The notes under the pieces were generated by a model that worked only from the letters and a program-made list of their open reading frames with translations, ran no database searches and was not told the DNA's origin. A stretch of DNA of 64,000 bases, from positions 277,811 to 341,810 of the forward strand of contig JAFEBS010000008.1 in the NCBI GenBank assembly GCA_018242525.1, read 5' to 3'. This document shows positions 9,088 through 15,856 of this stretch, piece after piece. The position numbers were made by a program, and so were the translations under genes. Positions within the stretch are counted from its first letter, which is position 1. Each line of letters starts with the position of its first letter. The DNA is from Planctomycetota bacterium. GTDB taxonomy: Bacteria > Planctomycetota > Planctomycetia > Planctomycetales > Planctomycetaceae.

Positions 9088-9933
9088 TCATCGGCCAATT
9101 TGGACAGTGACAATGGAATCTGCATTTGGGCGTCGCGAAAACACGACCACTTCGCAGATTCGCACGCGACTCTGCAAATCGCGGCCGACATTGGAAGCCC
9201 GCTCAAATTCGGCTACCCACCAACCGGGGTAAAGATCGATGAATTCAAAATGATTCAACCCGCTGACCGCAACAAATGCTTGGCGTTCCGCAGCTTCGCG
9301 GGCAACCTTTGCGAGTCGCAGTTGGTCCTCCCAACGAAACAGAGATTCATTGTATCGGATAAATCCGTTGCCCGCACCCCGCGTGGTATACGGTGGGTCA
9401 GCATAGATGACATCTCCAGTCCCCGCCTGAGCCATTGTTTTTTCGAAATCAGCCGCACTGAGCTTGGCGGTGCGGAATGCTGTTGAGGCAAGTACAACGT
9501 CATCTCGATTACAAATTATCCGGCCCGAATTGCCGAATGGAACATTGAATCGACCTTCCTTGTTCAGGCGGTAAACGCCGCCCCAGCAAGTTCTGTTCAG
9601 GTAGAGAAATCTGGCGGCTCGTCCGATTCGTGTGCGTGGGACACTTCCTCTTACTCGGTAGTAACATTCCTCACTGTTCGACAATCGCCAAACGGACTCC
9701 ACAACCAGTTCCGGATAGCGTTTTACCGTCTTCAGGAACTCGATCAAGTCTGCGTTAACGTCCGAAAGAACCGCCTTTTTCGGCCGCATCGCGAGAAAAA
9801 GAGCGCCGGCACCAAGAAACGGTTCAAAATAAGTACCACTGAGTTCCGCTTGCAGAACGGCGCTCAGCACCGAAGAAAGCCATCGCTTTCCGCCGGGCCA
9901 CTTCAAGAATGGTTCGATTCCGCTGACGGGCAT
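9088..9933 (-). CDS. D12-class (Dam-like) N6-adenine DNA methyltransferase
   Basis: A 281-residue adenine-N6 methyltransferase of the MethyltransfD12/Dam family, transferring a methyl group from S-adenosylmethionine to adenine in DNA. The order of motifs is diagnostic: FLKWPGGK at residues 9-16, FEPFLGAGALF (motif I, cofactor binding), SDVNADLI, and the catalytic DPPY in the segment YADPPYTTRG. Length is typical of Dam. ATG 9933 immediately precedes the N-terminal motif and lies 25 bp after the stop of the upstream gene, so it is the last gene of the island operon. No restriction endonuclease gene is recognisable nearby. It could protect self DNA or mark DNA read by the other island proteins. 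Target sequence is not predictable here. Confidence 0.93.
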   Translation of the reverse strand: MPVSGIEPFLKWPGGKRWLSSVLSAVLQAELSGTYFEPFLGAGALFLAMRPKKAVLSDVNADLIEFLKTVKRYPELVVESVWRLSNSEECYYRVRGSVPRTRIGRAARFLYLNRTCWGGVYRLNKEGRFNVPFGNSGRIICNRDDVVLASTAFRTAKLSAADFEKTMAQAGTGDVIYADPPYTTRGAGNGFIRYNESLFRWEDQLRLAKVAREAAERQAFVAVSGLNHFEFIDLYPGWWVAEFERASNVGRDLQSRVRICEVVVFSRRPNADSIVTVQIGR

Positions 9934-9958
9934 TTCAGTCGTGGTGCTTCCACAGGGG

Positions 9959-10993
9959 CTAGATTGCCGACAAATCAACAATGTCATACCGCCAATAGAC
10001 GCCCGAGGCTTTGACGTTGGGCGACAACTGTTCCTCGGCGACAATGTCGGACACGACACCGTGCTTAGTGCAAAGTGATCTCAGCCCGATTGCCAACGAG
10101 TGAGGTTTCGTGCCACAACATAGGTACTCAACGGTGTTGTCGATGAAGTTCTCAGCATTTCGTTCCGTCAGCGCCTTCCACGCAGCTACTGCGTCGGCTG
10201 CATTTGCGCGAATGATGCTGCCTTCATTGATGGAGAATCTGTCGAGCAAGAGTTTGTTTTGTTTATACGTCCTGTCAACGTAGTCGGGTAGAACACCGGG
10301 GTCGGGGAAAAGAACAACAATTCGATCTGGTTCTCGTCTCTCAAACAGCCGCAGAGTCTTGTACCCTTCAAAACCGACGGAAACGAGATACAGACGCGAT
10401 CGTCTTGGTATCCACGGGTTCTGAAGCCCGGGAATGGCGACAGCTTCCCACTCGCCCGCGGTGAACAACTCGTGACATTCTTCGTGGCCATTCACTTCTG
10501 GATATTCTCCCTCAGCGTAGAACAAGCTCAGCCTTCGCGCAATTCCATTGTTGAAAAGGAACGCCATCAACCCAAGGCAGTAGTAGATGGGACAGCACGT
10601 CAGGTCGATGCCAACATGCAAGGGGCGGCGAAGTCCTCCGAACAATTCCACGATCGCCCGCTTCAAGGCTTCGAGAGTGCTTGAATCAGCCCTGCCGCTT
10701 GCAGACAGATTCTCGACATGTTTCGCGGAACGTGAGAACTCAGACAAGCGACTCTCATCACTGCATTCCGATGCATTGGAGTCCAGCGCTGAAACTGTGT
10801 CCACACTGCCAAGCATGACCACCTTTTCGGTTGCAGATGAACCCGATTCCGCGATCTTGCAACCACGTTCCTGCGGACTCGGGACCAAGACGAGCACATC
10901 GCACGTTCCAAGGGTTGCATCAGATGGCGCGGTGCTTCGCGTCGAGATCGCTCGGAAAGATGCATCTCGAAACTCCGTCTCATTGATTGTCAC
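9959..10993 (-). CDS. Island protein with Rossmann-like, possibly CARF-like, core
   Basis: A 344-residue protein that I do not recognise as a named family. GTG 10993 overlaps the stop of the ATPase gene by 4 bp (GTGA), which indicates translational coupling. The first 100 residues are polar. After that come alternating strand/helix segments: HVGIDLTCCPIYYCLGLMAF, then LYLVSVGFEGYKTLRLFERR with PDRIVVLFPDPG, then VEYLCCGTKPHSLAIGL, then a terminal YWRYDIVDLSAI. The GTK segment after a strand and the VSVGFEG start recall the nucleotide-binding Rossmann folds of CARF-type sensors, but this is pattern resemblance only. In context it could sense a ligand and control the phosphoesterase or ATPase. 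There is no signal peptide or membrane helix. Confidence 0.75.
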   Translation of the reverse strand: MTINETEFRDASFRAISTRSTAPSDATLGTCDVLVLVPSPQERGCKIAESGSSATEKVVMLGSVDTVSALDSNASECSDESRLSEFSRSAKHVENLSASGRADSSTLEALKRAIVELFGGLRRPLHVGIDLTCCPIYYCLGLMAFLFNNGIARRLSLFYAEGEYPEVNGHEECHELFTAGEWEAVAIPGLQNPWIPRRSRLYLVSVGFEGYKTLRLFERREPDRIVVLFPDPGVLPDYVDRTYKQNKLLLDRFSINEGSIIRANAADAVAAWKALTERNAENFIDNTVEYLCCGTKPHSLAIGLRSLCTKHGVVSDIVAEEQLSPNVKASGVYWRYDIVDLSAI

Positions 10994-12942
10994 GGCTCAC
11001 TCCCTTCAATCTCCTCTTCGACGGGAAACAACAAGCGCTGCGGGTCATCTTGCTGTGATCTTCCAGATGCAAGCCGTTTCGCGATTTCGGCCAACTCCGA
11101 ATCATCGCGGCTTTGAAGAATTTGATGGAATGTTGCGATGTCAAGCGGCGTCGAGTAATAGGCACCGCGATAAGAAAACCCGAACGCAGGCGCAAGGGAC
11201 GAATGCACACGGAATCCCTCCAGCGGGTCAGCGTGATCGTCGGCTCCTGTAAGCCTGAGAAAACCAGCCTCCGCGGCATCTCGCACCAGCCGCGTTGCTT
11301 CGCGACGTTCATTTTGGGTTCCGCCACGGAGTTGGAAGATCCCGTATTCGATGAATCCACCCCGATGTTCAGTCGGAATCCGGTTTTGCAACATCGCTGT
11401 TACCTCAGCCAGTCCGCGAATCAACCGTCCGACCTGAACTGGACGCAACACACCGGAACGCGGGATCGAGTCGCGCTTCTGTTCGCTTGCACGCCGAATT
11501 GCTTTGTCCTGATCGGTGGGGCTGACCGAAGTGCAGAGAAACTGTCGCAGATCCGTTCTCGATGCGGATGGAAACTTTTCTATGAAGATTTGATGGAGTT
11601 GGGACAGAAAGTCCCGGATGCACCCGTCACTGACTCCCAGCACCATTTCCGCGAACGCAAACCTCACGTTCCGTTTTAACAAGTGCTTGCAAATGGCCAA
11701 GTACGCCACGACCATCTTCTTGCGGAATTCCGCGCTCTCCTGCCTACGCTTGCTCTTGAATTCCGACGGATTTGGAGGCGACAGTTTTAGGCGGTCGGCA
11801 ATGAATGCTTCGTAATACGGCGGAGATTCTTCCTCATCGTCTCCGATACCCCACTCGACAGAGAATTTCTCGGCAAGTAGTTGCAATTCAGACGCGGCAG
11901 GATTCTCCGAATTGCGAAGGAGATCACCAACCAATCGATTCAAATTCAATTTGCCAAGGCTGGCATTCAGGGTAAAACGAACTGACTCATCGTCCAATTC
12001 CTGTTGGCAGCGCACGGTAGCAACCCCCTCTGCCAACTCCGCGAACCCTGAAAGGGTTTGGTCATCCAACGAAATCTGTTGAAGATCCGCCTTTTGCAAC
12101 GTCAGACGGGGAATGAGCGTCTGGCTTAAGTCGGTTGGCCGACTTACGTACGACACCACTGGGAACAAAGGATTGGATGCCATACGAATGAGGGTGTTGA
12201 CGACAAGTTGTTGGCGGTCAGAGAGCACCTCAGCCTCGTCGAGGCAGATCTTGAAGTGCCATGAATTCTCCGTTCCATTCGTACCGAATCCACAGCTGTT
12301 GCATGCTTCGCCCAATTGGACTGAAACAGACTTCGCAAATTCCCCAAACGCGGGGATACGAATCTGATCTGCGAGTTCCTTCGGGTCGATTGACTGTTGA
12401 GCAGATCGTTCGATCTTTTTCCGAATTTGCGAGGACGCCTCTCCAACATCTAGCACAGTTCGACAAGGCGGCAAATTGGACCATTCAAGGAGGTCACCCC
12501 AGTTCGACACAAAATGGTCGGCAACACTCTGTTCCATGCGCCCCGTCTGACCGGTCAGTATTCCATCGCTGATCAATCCGGAAACCGCCGCAGCGATCAG
12601 TTCAATTGAAAGCAAGTCAAGATAAAATCCGAAAATCATTCCTTCGAGTGGCGTTTGAGACGCGTGCAGGAAGTCCACGCTCTTACACGCGTGTCCTGAA
12701 AGTTTGGTGTATACCCCAATGAATCGCCCTCGGAATGGATCGTTACCAAGCTGGTGACGGAGCGTGGGGTTTTCGAATCGTTCTTGCCAATCGAGCGATC
12801 TGAGAAGAGTGGTTTTCCCGCTTCCCCGGGAACCGAACAGCACCGTGGGGCGGGCATTCTCAAGCTGGGAGATGTGGTGCGGTAGAAAATAGGTGTGCTT
12901 CGTTGACTCTTCATATTTCCCTCGCGCGAATGGTGAACTCAT
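10990..12942 (-). CDS. ORC/CDC6-like P-loop ATPase
   Basis: A 650-residue cytoplasmic ATPase. Walker A is FGSRGSGKTTLL near residues 37-48 and Walker B is FKICLDEAE near residue 235. A sensor-like strand ending VSYVSRP follows, then RLTLQKADL. This order matches the ORC/CDC6-like AAA+ ATPases found in bacterial conflict systems. The middle is helical. The C-terminal part (around RREATRLVRDAAEAGFLRL) has the look of a winged helix for DNA binding. ATG 12942 overlaps the stop of the phosphoesterase gene as ATGA, and the gene's own stop overlaps the next start, so all three are translationally coupled. The likely role is a DNA- or ligand-responsive switch driving its partners; the exact family assignment needs profile searches. 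Confidence 0.82.
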   Translation of the reverse strand: MSSPFARGKYEESTKHTYFLPHHISQLENARPTVLFGSRGSGKTTLLRSLDWQERFENPTLRHQLGNDPFRGRFIGVYTKLSGHACKSVDFLHASQTPLEGMIFGFYLDLLSIELIAAAVSGLISDGILTGQTGRMEQSVADHFVSNWGDLLEWSNLPPCRTVLDVGEASSQIRKKIERSAQQSIDPKELADQIRIPAFGEFAKSVSVQLGEACNSCGFGTNGTENSWHFKICLDEAEVLSDRQQLVVNTLIRMASNPLFPVVSYVSRPTDLSQTLIPRLTLQKADLQQISLDDQTLSGFAELAEGVATVRCQQELDDESVRFTLNASLGKLNLNRLVGDLLRNSENPAASELQLLAEKFSVEWGIGDDEEESPPYYEAFIADRLKLSPPNPSEFKSKRRQESAEFRKKMVVAYLAICKHLLKRNVRFAFAEMVLGVSDGCIRDFLSQLHQIFIEKFPSASRTDLRQFLCTSVSPTDQDKAIRRASEQKRDSIPRSGVLRPVQVGRLIRGLAEVTAMLQNRIPTEHRGGFIEYGIFQLRGGTQNERREATRLVRDAAEAGFLRLTGADDHADPLEGFRVHSSLAPAFGFSYRGAYYSTPLDIATFHQILQSRDDSELAEIAKRLASGRSQQDDPQRLLFPVEEEIEGSEP

Positions 12943-14243
12943 GGCACGACCTTTCTGACTCGAAGGTCTCTTGGGCTTGCGTCACGGTGGTGGAGTTCTA
13001 CCAGTCCATGCCACTCTGCTTCGACTAACCAGTCCCGGACCGTTTCAAACTGTGGTTGCTGATTCGATTCTGTAATGAAACGGTCACGGATCACCGTCAA
13101 CGGCTCCGGCTCCGATCTACTCACCCGGACTGCACATTGGATATCGTTGCTGATTTCGAATGCCATTCCAGGTTGGTGGCAAAATGAAATTCGAAGTGGC
13201 TGTTCTGCAGAAACGTCACCGTCGTTCCTCAATCGGTATCGAACGATCTCCAACCCCAATGGATTGTGGTCTCTTCCGAAAGCCATCTTGAGAACATTGA
13301 ATCCCTTGACCACTTCCGGCGCTGAGACGATGACGAGTCGGCCAGAGGTATGTTGCGGATTCGCAACTACCTCAACGGGATCATCGTGAATGTGTCCATG
13401 ACAGTAAACGATCGGGCGATCCAACTTGGCGAGTCGCGACCGTAACATGCCGCTGTTGAGCAATTCGGTGTAGACGTCAAGACGTGGTGTTGCCTGGGGT
13501 AGCAGGTTGTGGTGCGCCAGAACAATTGGGACAGACTTTCGTTCGAGCTTCTTGATGGCATCGCATAGCGCAGTGACGTGTTCTTGATGGAACGCGGGGG
13601 CATCAAGTTGTTCTGCGATTGCTTTGAATTTGTCTTCTGGCGTCTCCTCTGATTCAAGCAGTCGACCGACTTCATCCGCAATGGACTCCAAAATCTTCGC
13701 AGGAACACGCCTCCACTCTCCACAGCCGATGCAAGAGTTCAATGAAAAAAGATCGATTGAACAGTTGGCGTGGGATAATTGGCTGGCCCGAAGTCGTTCT
13801 ACGGTCAGGGTTCCCCGTGGGAAGTGTTTGTTCCACTCCGCTTCGAGTGGGCGAAAGAGGTCTGGAAACGGTCTTGCGTTTGGTTGCAGCGACGTCCTTG
13901 CGACATCGTGGTTTCCCGGAACGACGTGCCAATGATCGGGCAAAACCGATTCTGCATCATCCAAACGCATGTTCGAGTTGAGGTATTCAATGCACTCCCT
14001 GTATTTGCCGATCGCTCCCCTTGTGGTCAGATCGCCACAAATCAGAAGCCCACACACGCCGAGCTCGCTCTTGACCTGGTCGACCTTCTGGATGACTTGC
14101 CTTAGCTTCTTTCCGATACCGATTGCTTCTCCGAACCCATCAGACAGCGATAGATCTTTGAAATCTCCGATGACATCCAACTCCGCCTCAGGAAAGTGGA
14201 TGTCGCCGATCTGGATAACCGAGATCACTTGCACAATCGACAT
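12939..14243 (-). CDS. Calcineurin-like metallophosphoesterase of the island
   Basis: A protein of about 434 residues with every metal-binding motif of the calcineurin-like phosphoesterase fold: GDIHF near residue 13, GDLTTRG, PGNHD, LAHHN and GHIHD. Such enzymes hydrolyse phosphodiesters in nucleic acids (Mre11/SbcD), cyclic nucleotides or phosphoproteins. The N-terminal two thirds form the catalytic domain; the last 120 residues are unassigned and end in a basic tail. ATG 14243 sits directly behind GGAG with no spacing, so GTG 14234, nine bases further on, may be the true start. It is the first gene of the four-gene operon. No helicase or SMC partner is present, which argues against an SbcCD pair. 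Confidence 0.88.
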   Translation of the reverse strand: MSIVQVISVIQIGDIHFPEAELDVIGDFKDLSLSDGFGEAIGIGKKLRQVIQKVDQVKSELGVCGLLICGDLTTRGAIGKYRECIEYLNSNMRLDDAESVLPDHWHVVPGNHDVARTSLQPNARPFPDLFRPLEAEWNKHFPRGTLTVERLRASQLSHANCSIDLFSLNSCIGCGEWRRVPAKILESIADEVGRLLESEETPEDKFKAIAEQLDAPAFHQEHVTALCDAIKKLERKSVPIVLAHHNLLPQATPRLDVYTELLNSGMLRSRLAKLDRPIVYCHGHIHDDPVEVVANPQHTSGRLVIVSAPEVVKGFNVLKMAFGRDHNPLGLEIVRYRLRNDGDVSAEQPLRISFCHQPGMAFEISNDIQCAVRVSRSEPEPLTVIRDRFITESNQQPQFETVRDWLVEAEWHGLVELHHRDASPRDLRVRKVVP

Positions 14244-14370
14244 CTCCGTTGACGTGCCGAACTTACCATTAAGGTCAAATCGCAAACCGCGGGAAGGGCT
14301 TGGTGTCAGTCTCTCGCAAAAGCGTATGCTCTGAAGCCTTGGGAACTCACAACTACTCGCCTCACAAAGT
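14244..14370 (-). promoter_or_regulatory. Presumed leader/promoter region of the island operon
   Basis: All four island genes read leftwards with no gap above 26 bp, so their promoter should lie in this stretch. It is more A/T-rich than the surroundings, but I cannot point to a convincing -35/-10 pair or operator. The reading frame of the phosphoesterase stays open through this region, but the codons are unlike its domain and are not considered coding. Confidence 0.3.
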
Positions 14371-14640
14371 TCAATCGACTGGAATGATACCGTCCGATGG
14401 CGTAAATGCACGACGCTGCTTCTGCCGTTTCTCTTCCGTGCGCATTGAATACGACTCAGTGGTCTCCGCCTTGGCAAAGCCCTTCAGCTTCCGCTCCAAC
14501 TCCACAATCCGCTTCTGACCAATCGCTCTGGATCCAGGCGACCTTCCCGCAATTCCTGTTTCATCTTCTCTTTGGCGTCCATGCCACAGTCGTAGAAAAT
14601 TGCTCAATTCTTGGAAAGACCACTTTCACAGTTTGGACAG
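14371..14640 (-). pseudogene. Possible degraded transposase N-terminus
   Basis: Two overlapping minus-strand frames together read like the start of an insertion-sequence protein: CPNC...YDCG, then ATG 14582 (MDAKEKMKQELREGRLDP), then after a frame shift near 14520 a helical piece IVELERKLKGFAKAE and a basic TEEKRQKQRR. No frame is intact and no terminal repeats are visible. It resembles the helical/basic N-terminal part of planctomycete transposases from memory only. Its position at the edge of the island suits a mobile origin. Confidence 0.3.
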
Positions 14641-14696
14641 TTACGTGAGCGAAATGGCGAGAGACTGTGGCATGGGTATTCGCTCCTGGAGGCAGA

Positions 14697-14789
14697 ACCC
14701 TTTCAGGGTAGAAATCATGATGCGTTCAGACCCCAGGGTAGCCGCGGGGCGCGGCAACCCTGGGCTCTAAGACGAAACTCCTCCAGAGT
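14697..14789. repeat. Three-hairpin REP-like element
   Basis: Three successive inverted repeats: ACCCT/AGGGT at 14697-14709, a 14-bp stem with one mismatch at 14732-14745 and 14751-14764 (CCCAGGGTAGCCGC and its partner), and ACTC/GAGT at 14777-14789. The central stem with flanking small hairpins is the form of a dispersed extragenic palindrome common in planctomycete genomes. Confidence 0.6.
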
Positions 14790-14992
14790 GAAAGATATGA
14801 CTACCGCGTCCTAACCCTTCGAAAAGTCGCGACAACAATCGTTACCCGCGGAGAGTGCCACCCAGCCGAGGAATTGTCGGTCTCGATCGGTATGTCAACA
14901 CGCAGATTGATATTGCCCGAATCGACGCGGACTGCTTCAATTCTACGCGATTTGCACAGTTGACCTTCCGATGTGTGAATCCGTGACCGCAA
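14790..14992. other. Spacer between REP element and right direct repeat
   Basis: About 200 bases with no gene, hairpin or promoter that I can support. Confidence 0.4.
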
Positions 14993-15371
14993 TTTCATGA
15001 GGTGTGCCTGACATGCGATTTCGATTTTTACGCCTCGCGATTGGTGTGCTGGCAGCCCGCGGGAAAAGGTGTCTGACCCTCTCCGGGCATGCGGTTTTCA
15101 AGGCGAATCGATTGCCCTCCAAAGGGTCAGACACCTTTTTCTGCAGGCTGCTTGCCGTCACCGCTGTTGTCTTGCTGACGAACCACTGCCGGGCGCACTG
15201 GTATGAGCTTGGTCCGTCGAAAGACGAGTGGGGGTTGAAGTACGACGGGGAATTGGAAGCCGCCCCAGGCGACAAGCTGACCGTCCAGTTCACAATTGCT
15301 GATCAAGGGCGACTCAAACCCATTCATTCCGTCTTCGTGATGGCTTTCAGCAATCCAGATAGTAGAGGCAG
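14993..15371 (+). repeat. Right copy of the island-flanking direct repeat
   Basis: Matches 8675-8958 closely on either side of an internal insertion of roughly 95 bases around 15052-15150. This copy runs on into the complete gene at 15013, whereas the left copy is cut off. The duplicated part covers the leader, start codon and first half of that gene. Confidence 0.85.
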
Positions 15372-15648
15372 CCGCACGTACCTCGTGAAGACGCCCATCG
15401 ACATGAAGCCGACCACGGACGGAAAACTCAACGGTCACGTTCAGATCGGGAAGGAATTTGCCAGCCGTGCTGTGATTCGAATCTTCACCGAGACGGTTGA
15501 CGGCCGGTCGCAAACGGCGGGTCCAACCGCCGGGGCGAGGTATTACGACATTCCGCTCAAAAAGTTCCTGAAGAAAGCCCCCGCGTCTGCTTCATTCCAA
15601 GTGCCACCATCCATCGCCTCACCGCCGGCATCGACCGCCACGAAATAA
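15013..15648 (+). CDS. Small exported protein with repeat-disrupted leader
   Basis: A 211-residue protein of unknown function. The mature part (from AHWYELGPSKDEWGLKYDG) looks like a beta-sandwich: PGDKLTVQFTI, then IHSVFVMAFSNPDSRG, GHVQIGKEFAS, RAVIRIFTETVDG. It ends in a Pro/Ser/Ala-rich tail. The N-terminus MRFRFLRLAIGVLA was once continuous with LLAVTAVVLLTNHCRA as a signal peptide; a palindromic element (15064-15139) now lies between them and is translated in frame, adding about 30 residues. Export may therefore be impaired or start from the second hydrophobic stretch. ATG 15013 is preferred over GTG 15004. A truncated sister copy lies at 8694. Confidence 0.7.
   Translation: MRFRFLRLAIGVLAARGKRCLTLSGHAVFKANRLPSKGSDTFFCRLLAVTAVVLLTNHCRAHWYELGPSKDEWGLKYDGELEAAPGDKLTVQFTIADQGRLKPIHSVFVMAFSNPDSRGSRTYLVKTPIDMKPTTDGKLNGHVQIGKEFASRAVIRIFTETVDGRSQTAGPTAGARYYDIPLKKFLKKAPASASFQVPPSIASPPASTATK
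15064..15139. repeat. 76-bp REP/MITE-like palindrome inside a gene
   Basis: Perfect 17-base terminal inverted repeats, AAAAGGTGTCTGACCCT at 15064-15080 and its exact complement at 15123-15139, enclose 42 bases. The left sister copy at 8675 lacks it, which shows it to be a discrete insertion or deletion unit. No target duplication is obvious, as expected for REP elements mobilised by Y1 transposases. It splits the signal-peptide coding region of the gene at 15013 but keeps the frame open. Confidence 0.85.
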
Positions 15649-15856
15649 GGTGTGACACGCGCTGACCGGGATCCAGTCGCCTCGCGACGGTTGGTACCCT
15701 GACTGAGGAGCATCGCGGGTTTCCTGGGTGCCACGGACTCGGAGTCTTCGACGTGGCCGTGTCCGCCGACTTGTGTTCGGATCTCTCAGGGGCTTTTTGC
15801 GTCCGATGGCAGTGCAAACGTCGACGAATCTGGTGTTTTGATCGAAGAGGAACTTC

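Noticed and set aside
9909..9921. GGTTCGATTCC, a tRNA T-loop-like sequence
   Set aside because: It is inside the methyltransferase gene and no cloverleaf can be built around it. I found no tRNA, rRNA or CRISPR array in the window.
12939..14243. SbcD/Mre11 subunit
   Set aside because: No SbcC/Rad50 SMC-type partner is present; the neighbour is an ORC/CDC6-like ATPase without coiled coils.
14244..14477. N-terminal extension of the phosphoesterase
   Set aside because: The catalytic motif GDIHF follows ATG 14243 closely, and the upstream codons are Arg/Ser-rich and in the possible transposase relic.
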